Source: Aved-18 sp964606665 (GTDB taxonomy: Bacteria; Cyanobacteriota; Vampirovibrionia; Obscuribacterales; Obscuribacteraceae). Taken from it: a stretch of DNA of 64,000 nucleotides. Location: the NCBI GenBank assembly GCA_964606665.1, contig CAZSHS010000014.1, positions 1 to 64,000 of the forward strand, written 5' to 3'. The position numbers and the translations under genes were made by a program. The notes beneath the pieces are model-generated. The model did not search any database, had not been told where the DNA came from, and saw only the letters and a list, made by a program, of their open reading frames with translations. Positions 52,333 through 62,600 of the stretch are shown piece by piece (position 1 is the first letter of the stretch; every line of letters starts with the position of its first letter).

Positions 52333-52343
52333 TCTTTTAAACT

Positions 52344-53306
52344 ATGGTGTTTACTCATAGCAAAAAACTTTGCCTTCAGCTATTGCTCCTTGCAATTCTC
52401 TGCATGCCGAATGCATTTTGCCAGCCGCAACCAGCTCCTCCGATTAACAATGCGGTACATCAAACGCTCCAGACAGACCCAGGCTTTCCTGGATCCCGGG
52501 CCCCGGGGCCCGGGATCCAGGAAGTTTATAATTCGCCCCCTTCACCTAGTGCAGAAACACAGGCGCCACTGGTCTGGCAAGTGCAGCAAGACCCGCAAGG
52601 CATCTACACCATACTTAAAGGCAGTCAATTCAGAATCCGCCTGGACCAGGACTTAAACAGCGGAACCGCAAGTCAAGGACAAGCAATTTCTTGTAGTCTG
52701 GTTGATGAAATGAAGGCAGGAAACGAACTTTTAGCAACTCCTGGTCAGCCGGTTTTGGGAATTATAAGTTCAGTAGCTCAAAGCCGAAAGACTATAAAGT
52801 CTTACAAACCAGGCAAAAATTTTCTTGATGCTCAAGGTCGCATAGGTTTTAGCTTCAGTGGCATAGTCGACTCTAAAGGTTCGCTTATCAAAATAGACGC
52901 GATTCCTTCTGAGAAGTCGCGCATCGAACAAGTGAAGAAGACCAAAGCTCAGCTTATAGCTAACAAAAATGGTGAATACATTGTCAAATACGCTGTTGGT
53001 AAATATGCAGCGCTGGATCTTGCAATAGGTACAGCAGGGCTTGTAACGGGTCCAGTTGGTATCGTCACAAGTGCTTTGGTTTCAGGTGCAGTTGGAAGTG
53101 TAAACAAGAACTTTGCAGCCGGCAGACCCGTAGAAGACGATGAACAATATACAAAAAAGCAAGGCTTTATGATGGGCGTCGGTCGTGGTCTTCCTGGAGG
53201 TTTTTTGATTCAAGGCGTGACCACAAGCGGAAAAGAACTTGAGTTATTTCAAGGAGACATATTCACCGTAAGTTTACGCGAAGATCTCGAAATCAGACAA
53301 AAGTAA
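52344..53306 (+). CDS. Secreted protein of unknown function carrying a palindrome
   Basis: 320 residues. The signal peptide (KKLCLQLLLLAILCMPNAFC) ends at a Cys, but the residues around it make only a weak lipobox. A Pro-rich linker (residues about 30-75) includes FPGSRAPGPGIQE, encoded by a 38-bp perfect palindrome. The main domain starts with YTILKGSQFRIRLDQDLNSGTASQGQAI, a pattern seen in secreted beta-barrel or conjugal-type proteins that expose an inhibitor of aggregation, but I cannot assign it. A Gly-rich hydrophobic stretch (LDLAIGTAGLVTGPVGIVTSALVSGAVGS) may insert in a membrane. It follows mqnE by 11 bases. Confidence 0.65.
   Translation: MVFTHSKKLCLQLLLLAILCMPNAFCQPQPAPPINNAVHQTLQTDPGFPGSRAPGPGIQEVYNSPPSPSAETQAPLVWQVQQDPQGIYTILKGSQFRIRLDQDLNSGTASQGQAISCSLVDEMKAGNELLATPGQPVLGIISSVAQSRKTIKSYKPGKNFLDAQGRIGFSFSGIVDSKGSLIKIDAIPSEKSRIEQVKKTKAQLIANKNGEYIVKYAVGKYAALDLAIGTAGLVTGPVGIVTSALVSGAVGSVNKNFAAGRPVEDDEQYTKKQGFMMGVGRGLPGGFLIQGVTTSGKELELFQGDIFTVSLREDLEIRQK
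52486..52523. repeat. Perfect 38-bp GC-rich palindrome inside a coding region
   Basis: Two 19-base arms (52486-52504 and 52505-52523) are exact reverse complements with no spacer. The arms contain the short palindromes GGATCC, CCCGGG and GGGCCC. It is in frame in the host gene and much more GC-rich than its surroundings. Confidence 0.9.
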
Positions 53307-53315
53307 TGCTTATTT

Positions 53316-53489
53316 CTACTGAGGTAAGTCAGGTTTCGTCTCTTCTGGTGGCATTCCTTCCACCACAGACTCTGGTGGCGTATTTGGTGCATACTTGTTG
53401 AAATCACCAATAATTGTTTTAGCTGGACAAAATTTGACCAGCGGACAGCCCACACAGTGGACCGCAAGCGCGATAGGGCATAATGTCAA
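53316..53489 (-). CDS. Small Cys-rich protein, 57 residues
   Basis: A short frame starting at a TTG (53489) with GGAG seven bases upstream. It reads MTLCPIALAVHCVGCPLVKFC then PAKTIIGDFNKYAPNTPP and a Pro/Glu-rich end. The HCVGCPLVKFCP pattern, with four Cys in the first 21 residues, looks like a metal-binding or disulphide knuckle. The longer frame on the same strand (to 53249) has no protein-like character. It lies between two plus-strand genes and is otherwise unsupported. Confidence 0.45.
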   Translation of the reverse strand: MTLCPIALAVHCVGCPLVKFCPAKTIIGDFNKYAPNTPPESVVEGMPPEETKPDLPQ

Positions 53490-53574
53490 AGGCTTACTCC
53501 GGTGCGGGTAATTCCATCATAGCACGCATGAAAGATCACAAAGGTCAAAATAGGCGTACAATAGGTGAATGCAT

Positions 53575-54806
53575 TTGAATCTAACTCGTATAATCCTGCC
53601 TGTATTACTTCTGGTATCAGTCTCTGTCTCTTCGGGTCCGAACTGCCTCGCCATTNNNNNNNNNNTACAGCAAACACAAGTTCGATCGAACTTTTACCCA
53701 AAAACAAAATAAAGTCGGTCCCCAGAAAAGTCGAAATTTATCAGTATGACGAGAGTCAAATAGGCAACAGAAAGCCGCTGCTTTTAGTACACGGTTTGCT
53801 TGGTGAATACCACCCTATGTTTCGCTGGAAAGAACTTGCCGAATATCTTACCGAGAAACCTGATTTTCAAAAGAGATACAAAATCTATTTGACCAGGTTC
53901 AACACGAGCTTGTCACTTGCAGAAATTACCGATGAGTTTAGATCTTCACTGCGTACTCACTTTCCATCAGGAAATTTGACAATTGTCGCCATAAGTCTTG
54001 CAGGCACAGTTGTTCGAAACTCAATGAAAGTTCCATCTGTCAATAAGTTAGTTTCGCGAGTCATTACACTTGGCTCTTTCTTTCGTGGCTCGCCATTGTT
54101 TTGCGCAGACTGGATGCGGCAAACGATGAAAAAGAGATATCCTTCGCCTCTGAGCAAAATCGACCATTTACTTGGTTATAGCATTTACTTTGCTCGTCAC
54201 AAAAATCTGCAACGCGATTTTGCATGGGATAACTCCGACGGGCAAATGCCACCACAAAAAAAATCGCGCAAAGAAAAAGCACCACTCGTTACTGTAACCG
54301 ATCAAGAACAAATAGAAATTGATCATAAGTTCTTTGTATATGCCGGTTACTTGCATAATCAATATGCTCCGCGCGAACATGGCGTCATACGCAAATTCAT
54401 TACCACTCCCTATTCGTTCTTCAAAACAACACTGCCGATGCACCTTGACAGAGAACATCCGGCACTGCGCTTTTTAAACGATCTCATTGCCAAGTCTGTT
54501 CCTAAGATCTCTCCTGGCGATGATATTATTTATCCGCTCAATGATGGTATCAGTCCAATCGCAAGTAGCTTGCTTCTCACAAACGAGTTTGCAGCACGAC
54601 CAGACATAAACAAGATGAATGATCTTAGCCTTATCAAACTCAACACAAACGCTGGTAAAGCTCGTCTTTTAGATAACATAGATCATCTTACATTTATCGA
54701 ACGAAAAAGACCAATTGGATCTTCAGACAAAATCAAAGATGTTCTTTCTTCTAATGAAGAACCACGTGCGATGTTTGAGTGGATTTCAAAAGACTTGATG
54801 GAATGA
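53575..54806 (+). CDS. Secreted alpha/beta hydrolase (interrupted by assembly gap)
   Basis: About 410 residues. From a TTG at 53575 (AGGTGA nine bases upstream) the frame gives a signal peptide, MNLTRIILPVLLLVSVSVSSG, up to the ten Ns at 53656. After them the frame changes and continues as TANTSSIELLPKNK. A GTG ten bases earlier matches the later frame through the pad but gives no signal peptide, so I judge the pad length wrong. LLLVHGLLGE supplies the oxyanion strand, IVAISLAGTVV the nucleophile elbow (AxSxxG, with Ala for the first Gly), LNDGISPIAS the acid region and NIDHLTFIE the catalytic His. It is likely a lipase or esterase-like enzyme. Confidence 0.75.
53656..53665. other. Assembly gap (10 N)
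   Basis: Ten Ns just after the signal-peptide region of the hydrolase gene. The coding frame differs on the two sides. Confidence 0.95.
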
Positions 54807-54813
54807 TTCGATT

Positions 54814-55620
54814 TCACTTTTTAAACACGAACTTAGTTCCATTAAATACATAATTCAAATATTTTCCAGTTGCCGGACCAGTATCATCTTCTGATTTTTC
54901 AATGACCGGAATTTTCAATGTCTTCTTATCCGATGACAGCTTGATTTCGGCTTCGTCAGAATACTGACCGAATCCGAAACTTATTGACTTGAGCAACTTT
55001 TTACTTGTCTGAAAAAATGGATACTCAATCAATTTTCCGTTTGCAATAGTATATGCAGTGATTGATCTTCCATGAATCATTCCAGATCCAATGAAAAGAT
55101 CGCGCACTAGATAAACAGTCTTTCCATCAGTGGTTTTGATGGTATCAACGCCCTCAATGCAGGAACCGGGGTCTTCTCCTTCAGGATTTTTGTTTGATGG
55201 ATTGAGAATATTGCATTTGATTTTGTTATTGCCAGCATCATATGCGATAAGTGAATAAAAAAAATGCATTGAGCCACCAGTTAGTGTGTCCCAGCAATAA
55301 CAGCGCAATTTTTTGTCGTCAGAAACATAGGCACTAAGTCCATTTGCGGTTGCATCTTTTAGTGGTGCCTTCATCATTTGAGGATCTACCAAACTTTTTT
55401 TCAGAAGTTTCAGCATCTGGTCGTTAGTAGCTTCGAGCTTTTCATAGTCATCTGCTTGATTTTGACCATAGGTAGAAATTTTTTGAAGCATCGAAGTTAA
55501 TTGCTTGTCAATTTGCTTAGTATCAAGAGCAAATGCAGGACCGAAGGACATCGCTACTAAAACAAACGAAGCCAACAAACCAGTTTTAATTTGAATCTGT
55601 TTTATCAATGTATTGGGCAC
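54814..55620 (-). CDS. Secreted protein of unknown function
   Basis: 268 residues with a signal peptide (IKTGLLASFVLVAMSFGPAFA). The mature part begins with a helix (IDKQLTSMLQKISTYGQNQADDYEKLEATNDQMLKLL), followed by a beta-rich domain with Cys residues (KLRCYCWDTLTGGSMHFFYSL, IKCNIL, GSCIEG) that may form disulphides. No family is recognised. It is convergent with the hydrolase gene, seven bases apart, and follows the cytochrome gene on the minus strand. Confidence 0.7.
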   Translation of the reverse strand: MPNTLIKQIQIKTGLLASFVLVAMSFGPAFALDTKQIDKQLTSMLQKISTYGQNQADDYEKLEATNDQMLKLLKKSLVDPQMMKAPLKDATANGLSAYVSDDKKLRCYCWDTLTGGSMHFFYSLIAYDAGNNKIKCNILNPSNKNPEGEDPGSCIEGVDTIKTTDGKTVYLVRDLFIGSGMIHGRSITAYTIANGKLIEYPFFQTSKKLLKSISFGFGQYSDEAEIKLSSDKKTLKIPVIEKSEDDTGPATGKYLNYVFNGTKFVFKK

Positions 55621-55656
55621 TCCCTGTCGCCTCCATCTATGAGGTGAGATTGATAA

Positions 55657-56442
55657 TTATTTGGGAATGGTCAAAAGAAAATCGGTTAGCTGTTTTATTT
55701 GTTTTTGTGACAGCGTGGATGGTGGCATATTATATGCTGAAGGCTGATACTCTTTTCCGCCGTATGAGACTATGGCACCAGCGCTTATTCTATTTTCAAT
55801 GAACTTGCGGCTGCGTTTTGCCCCTACGCCGTCAAGAGCTGGACCAAAACGTCCCCCAATAAGTCCAATTGAATGGCAGGCGGCGCAACCTTTGTCTCTA
55901 TACAAAGCCATGCCTTGGCGACTGCTTTGCGTCACTGGAAGGGGTTCAAAACTAAAGCCCGCCGGCACATCATCTTTACTAATCCCGCCATGTCCTTTAA
56001 CAGATAGTTCAGAAGTGCTTGTGTGACTTATCAAATAATCAGCTAACTTTTGAGCAGTGACTTTATCAACTCGGACATGATTCATCAATTCTTTTGGATC
56101 TGGATAATTTTTCGGGTAGTCTTTAGGGATGGGCGCTTTGCTTGTGAGCCTATTAACAATAAAACTTTTATTCCTGAACTTTGCGATATTATCAAAAGGA
56201 GGTCCAATCAAGCCACCTTTGCCATCAAGAGAGTGACAATGAAGGCACCCGCCCTTCTCTAAAGTGTTCGAAGCTGAAGAGTCAGAGCTATCTGCTGCTT
56301 TTGCAATGCCAGCCAAGAATATTGCGCAAGATAATGCTGCAAATAAGTATTTGGACGTTCGCTTAATTCTATTAATTGATTCAATCTCCCTTGCACAACT
56401 GAATAATAATACAAATTTAGAGTCGGGCGAAAAAGAATTCAT
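55657..56442 (-). CDS. Di-heme cytochrome c
   Basis: 261 residues. Two class I cytochrome c domains are present, with haem motifs CLHCH (66-70) and CAACH (186-190). The second domain has the family GPALDGVGAKRSRKFIENRI and a late Met in YNMPPSTLSQ as the distal ligand; the first has GPPFDNIAKFRNKSFI. The N terminus is about 30 residues longer than a signal peptide requires; RTSKYLFAALSCAIFLAGIAKA is the likely export signal. Probably a periplasmic electron carrier, either for a terminal oxidase or for an attached dehydrogenase not seen here. Confidence 0.85.
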   Translation of the reverse strand: MNSFSPDSKFVLLFSCAREIESINRIKRTSKYLFAALSCAIFLAGIAKAADSSDSSASNTLEKGGCLHCHSLDGKGGLIGPPFDNIAKFRNKSFIVNRLTSKAPIPKDYPKNYPDPKELMNHVRVDKVTAQKLADYLISHTSTSELSVKGHGGISKDDVPAGFSFEPLPVTQSSRQGMALYRDKGCAACHSIGLIGGRFGPALDGVGAKRSRKFIENRISAGAIVSYGGKEYQPSAYNMPPSTLSQKQIKQLTDFLLTIPK

Positions 56443-56454
56443 TTCACTTGTAAC

Positions 56455-58158
56455 TTAAATTCCCAGTTGTCCAATTCTATCGCCGCGCTTCAAAATAATA
56501 GTAATTGGCTGACCACCATTCTTTTTAGTCAGGATTTTATTAGCTTCATCAACACTCTGAACAGAAATGCCATCGACGGCCATGATGCTATCTTGTGGCA
56601 AGATACCTGCCTTTTGAGCACGCGAACCGTTCATGATAGCAACCACTTCAAGTCCCGCTCCTGGAAACGGTGCCTTTGCTTCTATACCAATTCCAAACAG
56701 AATTCCAGATCCAGGTGCGGAAGACTTTTTACTCATGAGAGTTTGAGATTGTTGACCAGGTCCTTTGAAAGGCTGCCCCATATGCGGTGGCTTAACAAAA
56801 CCGTTCTTATCTAAGTTTGGTTTGTTTTGATTTTGCATGGGACCTTGATTAGAATTCGGCTTATTCTGATTTTGATTCACCATGCCCGGTACTATCTGAT
56901 TTTGATAATTTTGGGGATTGAGAGGACTCTGATTGATTGAATTCGGGTTAAATTGCTGTTGTTGCTGTGGTGGCATCTGAGCCATTTGTTGTCCCATCGG
57001 TTGGAACTGCTGTTGCTGAACTTGTGGCTGAAATTGTTGTTGTGGTGGCATTTGTTGCCCCATAGGCTGAAATTGTTGTTGCATTTGCTGTGGCGGCATT
57101 TGTTGTTGCTGCGGCTGATTTAAAGTTTGACCAGGACCGCCATGCCATCCGCTTAGTACTGGCTTCTGTGCGGGAGGCGGCGCAGCTTGTCGTTGTTGAG
57201 GCAAATTATCGTTTATATTTCCGTTTTGTTTATTCATAGCCAAAACGCGCTGATATGCGTTTTGATATTTGACTTCATCTGGTTTTAACTTAAGCGCTTG
57301 CTTGTAATAGTCCAGTGCCTGAAATGGATTCTTGACTAGAAGATAGAGCGTTCCTATGTTGTATTTGTACGCTGCTACTTTAGGATTTTTCGATTCTAGT
57401 CTTTTAAATAAATCTAGCGCGCTCAAATATTCTTTGTTTTTAAAAGCATCATTTGCATCATCGAGTAATTCTTGCGACTCTTTATCAAGCTCGGGACCTT
57501 CAACGCTAGCCAATTTTTTGACCACAAGAGCAGAGGCTTGCTTGTACTCTTTCTTTTTGGGATCGAGTTCCTGCGCTCGCGCATAGTATGCGGTCGCTCT
57601 TTTCAAATCACCTTTAGATTCGCTCACCACGCCCATGCTGAAATAAGCTTCGGCATTGTTTGCATCAAGCCTAATTACTTGCTCGAACTTTTCGATTGCC
57701 TCTTGCAGATTTTTACTCCGCCAAAGACTGACTCCTTCGGCTAAAAGATTTCTGATTTCGGTATCTCTTGCAGTTAAGGCATTATCTTGAATATCGTTAT
57801 CATCGTCAGCTCGAACAGACGGCAGCATGGTATTAGATTCGGTGCCAGTGCTTTGAGGCTGACTGGTGCTCTCCAACTGCATATCAGGTTCTTGCGAACT
57901 ACCGATTGCTTGCAATACTTGAGTGAGACGTTGATCTATCTCGCCGGTACCAGGTGAACCTAATACTCGCTTTTCAAGACGTTCTACGCGGTCATTGAGT
58001 GGTTGCGTTTCGTAAGTCTGAAAGAAGAAATCCTTCTCCGCTTTGCTCAATTTACTCATGGATGCTTGATCTGCCGCAAAAGAGGGCACGGCGAAAACCA
58101 AGCAAGATGCTGCTATTTTCAAATATCTGAGATATTTTTGCAAAGTGATAGACCCCAT
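56455..58158 (-). CDS. Secreted TPR and PDZ domain protein
   Basis: 567 residues from the ATG at 58158, chosen because it gives a good signal peptide (QKYLRYLKIAASCLVFAVPSFA). The frame is open 44 codons further, across the dprA upstream region. TPR units cover about residues 145-310 (GVSLWRSKNLQEAIEKFEQVI, AYFSMGVVSESKGDLKRATAYY, YNIGTLYLLVKNPFQALDYY). A Gln/Pro/Met-rich low-complexity linker follows (residues about 325-470), then a C-terminal PDZ (VVAIMNGSRAQKAGILPQDSIMAVDGISV). This combination suggests a periplasmic scaffold that recognises protein C termini. It is divergent from dprA, with 111 bases between starts. Confidence 0.8.
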   Translation of the reverse strand: MGSITLQKYLRYLKIAASCLVFAVPSFAADQASMSKLSKAEKDFFFQTYETQPLNDRVERLEKRVLGSPGTGEIDQRLTQVLQAIGSSQEPDMQLESTSQPQSTGTESNTMLPSVRADDDNDIQDNALTARDTEIRNLLAEGVSLWRSKNLQEAIEKFEQVIRLDANNAEAYFSMGVVSESKGDLKRATAYYARAQELDPKKKEYKQASALVVKKLASVEGPELDKESQELLDDANDAFKNKEYLSALDLFKRLESKNPKVAAYKYNIGTLYLLVKNPFQALDYYKQALKLKPDEVKYQNAYQRVLAMNKQNGNINDNLPQQRQAAPPPAQKPVLSGWHGGPGQTLNQPQQQQMPPQQMQQQFQPMGQQMPPQQQFQPQVQQQQFQPMGQQMAQMPPQQQQQFNPNSINQSPLNPQNYQNQIVPGMVNQNQNKPNSNQGPMQNQNKPNLDKNGFVKPPHMGQPFKGPGQQSQTLMSKKSSAPGSGILFGIGIEAKAPFPGAGLEVVAIMNGSRAQKAGILPQDSIMAVDGISVQSVDEANKILTKKNGGQPITIILKRGDRIGQLGI

Positions 58159-58269
58159 AGTCTTAATGCTAACACTACAAACAGACAAGTGCTTGTCTGA
58201 ATGCATTTTCTCATACGTCAAAAACGCGATGAAAGCCGGTATTATTTTAAAGCGTTCAGGGGCAATTTT

Positions 58270-59421
58270 ATGACTGACTATTTTACTCAATTCGAAAGTG
58301 ATGCATACGACGATGAAGAGACGGCTTACTGGGTCGCCTTTGATAAGTTGTCTGGCACAGGACTTGGAATCGCTCGAATAAAGATTCTTTATGAGCTATT
58401 TGGCAGTTTAAAAGAAGTATGGAACGTACCTTCCAACGAGTTGCCAGAAATACGCGGACTGTCAAAAGAGCAGTTGAGTGCATTTGAGCAGCAGCGAAAA
58501 ATAGTCAATCCAGAAGTTTACATGGCGGAATTATTCCAAAAGGGTGTCACTGCCCTTCCATACTGTCATCCGCTTTACCCGTATCTTTTGAGAGACATCG
58601 CCGATCCTCCTTTGGTCCTATATATGAAGGGCAAACTGACTCCACTAGACTTTGCACACTGCGTTTCTATTGTAGGAACCAGAAAGCCGTCGGCTTATGG
58701 TCAGCAATACGCCAAAGAAATTTCCAAAAACCTATCTTTGCTAGGCGCAACTATTGTTAGCGGCATGGCGCTGGGAGTCGACTCTTTTGCACACTGGGGA
58801 GCAATTGAAAATAATGCAAAAACAATTGCCGTTCTTGGATGCGGTATAGATATCTGCTACCCAAGCTCTAATAAAAACTTGTACAAAAAATTGTCGCAAG
58901 AAGGCTCTGGTGCAGTTATATCCGAATATTACCCGGGTACGACGCCTGAGAAGTGGATGTTTCCAGCCAGAAACCGCATCGTGAGCGGGCTTAGCCATGC
59001 AACTATTGTAATTGAAGCGGGAGAGGAATCGGGCGCAAACATCACTTGCCGTTTGGCTTTTGAGCAGAATAGAGCAACTTTTGCCCTTCCCGGTCGCATA
59101 GATAACGAGATGAGTAGAGGCACTCACCGACTAATTGCCGATGCGAAGGCTCAAATTTTGATTGACTGGAAAGACATTATCAAAGACCTCAATTGGATTT
59201 CGAAATCCAATCCAAACGCTACTGAAATTCCGACCATCATTGAGTTGTTTGGACGCGAGAAAGAAATCTACGATCTTTTGACCAGAGAGCCTATTCATTT
59301 CGATTTTCTGGCGCAGCAAGCCGGAATGGAAGGAGGCGAATTATCAGCCACATTAACGATGCTCGAGTTAGCTGGCCTTTGCAACCGTCATCCTGGCGAT
59401 TGGTTTTCGAAGCTCGACTAA
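58270..59421 (+). CDS. dprA: DNA processing protein DprA (Smf)
   Basis: 383 residues from the ATG at 58270, with AGGGGC about ten bases before it. DprA loads RecA on incoming single-stranded DNA in natural transformation. The Rossmann-like core is intact: SIVGTRKPSAYG, TIVSGMALGVDSFAHWGAI, IAVLGCGIDICYPSSN, SEYYPGTTPEKWMFPARNRIVSGLS, and VIEAGEESGANITCRLAFEQ followed by ALPG. An N-terminal helix-hairpin-helix region (ELPEIRGLSKEQL) and a C-terminal winged helix (IYDLLTREPIHFDFLAQQAGMEGGELSATLTMLELAGL) frame it. Competence is implied but no other competence gene is visible. Confidence 0.93.
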   Translation: MTDYFTQFESDAYDDEETAYWVAFDKLSGTGLGIARIKILYELFGSLKEVWNVPSNELPEIRGLSKEQLSAFEQQRKIVNPEVYMAELFQKGVTALPYCHPLYPYLLRDIADPPLVLYMKGKLTPLDFAHCVSIVGTRKPSAYGQQYAKEISKNLSLLGATIVSGMALGVDSFAHWGAIENNAKTIAVLGCGIDICYPSSNKNLYKKLSQEGSGAVISEYYPGTTPEKWMFPARNRIVSGLSHATIVIEAGEESGANITCRLAFEQNRATFALPGRIDNEMSRGTHRLIADAKAQILIDWKDIIKDLNWISKSNPNATEIPTIIELFGREKEIYDLLTREPIHFDFLAQQAGMEGGELSATLTMLELAGLCNRHPGDWFSKLD

Positions 59422-59619
59422 ATCAAAAAATTAATATTTGCTAAGAATGTCAAGACCGCCCATTTAATCTATCTGTGCAGGTCTTTTGGGCATCCTAACA
59501 TTTAAGCCAACCTGCCGATAAAAGTATTGATTGTTTAATTAGATATTCATGGGTAAGAAGTATGGAGTTACTGGAATTTTGAATTCCAGGGCGCTTGAGG
59601 TGGTTTTTTAAAAACTCGC

Positions 59620-62600
59620 ATGAAACTTTGCCTTAGATGCAATCAGTATTTCGAAGATCAGGAAGAGTTGTGCCCTAACGACAAGGCCAAACTCGAGCCG
59701 GTTGGCAAAGACCCGTTGGTTGGTGCGCTCATAAACAACCGCTACGTTGTTGAATCAATCATCGGCAAAGGTTCAAGCGGTATTGTTTATAAAGCAACGC
59801 GCCTGATGATGGGCGGCGACATCGCAGTAAAAGTTATTCACAGTTATCTTGGTGTCGATGGCAATTCGCTTGAGCGTTTGCTGCGCGAGTTGAAAGCGGC
59901 AGAAAAATTAAGACATCCCCACATCATTACCGTTTGGGAATCCGGCATCACAGACGACGGGCAGCCCTATCTCGTCATGGATTACTTGGAGGGTATTACC
60001 TTAGCCGCCCTGCTCAAGCAAAAGGGTGCGCTTACTATAAAGCGCGTTTTAAGCATAACCAAACAAGTTGTCGATGCTCTCATTCACGCTCATGATCAAG
60101 GCCTTATCCATCGCGATATGAAACCTGAAAACGTTGTGCTTGAAGAAAATGAGAGTCAGGGCGACTATGTCAAAGTGCTTGATTTTGGGATTGCCGAAAC
60201 ACCTGCTGAAATTGCAGCATCTAAGGCACGCCCAGGCAAAACGAAAACAGTTGCAGGATCACCTGCATACATGAGTCCCGAACAGTGTCAGGGATTTGAA
60301 TTAGATTTTCGCAGCGACTTGTATTCAGTTGCTGTTATTTGCTTCGAGATGCTTACTGGTCGCAGACCTTTTGTGGCACCAGATTTGATGAAACTGATGT
60401 ACAAAACAGTAACCGAACCTGCCCCCTTGATGGGTGAAATTCGCAAAGATATAGTTTTTCCCGAGGCACTTGAAAATGTCATCGCCAAAGCTTTGAGTAA
60501 ACTACCCGAAGAAAGACAGGATTCGTTACGTCAGTTTTGGAGCGAGTTTGAAGCTGCTTGCAAAACTTCCAGCTTCGTCACAAGTGAACATTCCAAGAGA
60601 AATTATATTGATGAACGATCAATTGAAGAGCATGGCTTCTTGCCGACCGAACGACTGACCGGTGAATCACCACCTTCAGCGGTGGGCAATTTCGCAAAAG
60701 GTCCTGAAGACGATTTGGCGCTTTATTTGGCAGAGTTAGAAGGAGAGCAAGCAGTGGATTCCAACAAAGAATCTCAACCAGAATCCAAACCAGCGTCACC
60801 AGCTCCGGCAAAACCGGCAGGATCCGCTCCGTCTGGTTCAATTACAAATCCAACTGCGCAAGCACCAAAACCAGCTTCGCCTCAAACTCAAGGACAAGCA
60901 CCGGCACAAAGACCTCAAGGAGCACCACCTCCTGGCGGTCCAAGTAAACCACCTGGTGCTCCTGGTGCTCAGAGTAGTCCTGGTGCTCCAAGACCAACAA
61001 CTGGCAATATGCAAAGGCCTGGTGGTCCGGCGCAAGGACAAAGACCCCCCGGCGCTCCAGTTGCCTCTAGTCCTAATCCTAATCCTAATCCTAATCCGAA
61101 CGCTCCAAGACCGACAAACCCTGGCACCGCTACTGGTGCACCCGCAAACAGACCTGCAACTTCAGGTAACATGCAAAGGCCGGCTCAACCTGGACAACCT
61201 GGAAATGCTAGTCAGACAGCATCGGGTCCAAGACCAGCTATTCCGCCTCAGTCTCAAGCACCAACAGCAAGCCAGAGCAAACTAGCTGGCTTGGTTAGAA
61301 AAGAAGGCTCTCCTGCACCAGTACAAGGAAAACCGCCTGCTGGACCAATTTCAGGTTCCGGCGGTGGAACCGCCCCTGGTGCAAAAACCGCTTCGCAAAA
61401 CATGCCTAAACCACCAGGAGCAAATCAGGCTCCCGGCGCTAGTGGTGCACCAAGACCTCAGGGTACCCCCACTCCAAGTGGCGCACCAAGACCTCAGGGT
61501 ACCCCCACTTCTAGCGGCGCACCAAGACCTCAAGGAACTTCCGGTCCCAACCCAAATCCCAACGCACCGCGACCGGTATCACAAAATATGCAAAGACCTC
61601 CAGGCAGTCAAGCACCTCAGAGCGCTCCAAAACCACAAGGAGCCACAGGTCCTAATCCTAATCCGAATCCGAATCCGAATCCGAACGCACCACGACCGGT
61701 ATCACAAAACATGCAAAGACCTCCGGGCAGTCAAGCGCCTGGACCAACTGGCACTGCCAAGCCTGGCACCCCAGGCGCTCCTGGAGCCATTTCATCTCCT
61801 CTGGTGCCAAAACCATCACCGGCTTTTGGTCCTGGAGGAGCTACAACTAAACCTCCTCAAAACACTGGTGCAGGTGCAGGTTCAGCCGCACCGCAACCAA
61901 AACCAAATGCACCAACTTCAGTTCCAGCTAAATTACCCGGCACTGGCACCGGCACCGGCACTGGTACTGGTACTGGTACTGGTACTGGTACTGGTACTGG
62001 TACTGCAGCAACAACTGGACCGGTCCCCGCAACAGCATCTGGAACAGCACAAGCCGCCAATCAACAAAAGCAACCTGCTGTGGGCGTTGACAGAAAAGAG
62101 CTTGATGGAATTGTCGCGAAAGAAGAAACTCTTCAAGAAGCAAAAGCTAGATTTTCTAACCTTAATTGGGATGATGAATTAGATGCTCTCAAAGACGACC
62201 ACGACAAACCTTCTTCGCCGGTACAATCAGGTGCGTGGCCTCAGGGCGTCAAGATAGGCAGTAAAGAAGAAGTTCAGTCCCCAACCACTTCTTACTCAAG
62301 CATCGCAGCGCAAGTTCTCAAAGCGGATCAACCAACTGAATCAACTCCACAAACTCCACAAACTCCACCAATTTCACAATCTCAACAAATGCAGGGAATG
62401 CCTGGTTATCCACCCGGTATGCAACCTGGTATGCAACAAATGCCTCAAGGACAAATGCCTTATTATCCGGGCTATCAATATCCGCCCATGCCTGGTTATC
62501 CACCCATGTATCCGCCTGGCTACCCACAAATGCCCTACGATCCTAATATGCAATGGCAGGGTCAGGTGCCACCATATGGAGTGCAGTCAGGAACGGGCTA

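Noticed and set aside
53249..53467. Minus-strand frame of 72 codons
   Set aside because: It has no protein character and overlaps the end of the upstream secreted-protein gene; the other minus-strand frame (53316-53489) is more convincing.
59449..59484. AAGACC/GGTCTT hairpin after dprA as a terminator
   Set aside because: The stem is six pairs with a loop of about 20 bases; suggestive, but too weak to call.
60840..62060. Repeat-rich stretch that could suggest a CRISPR array
   Set aside because: The repeats are short, in frame, lack unique spacers and encode a Pro/Gly-rich kinase tail.
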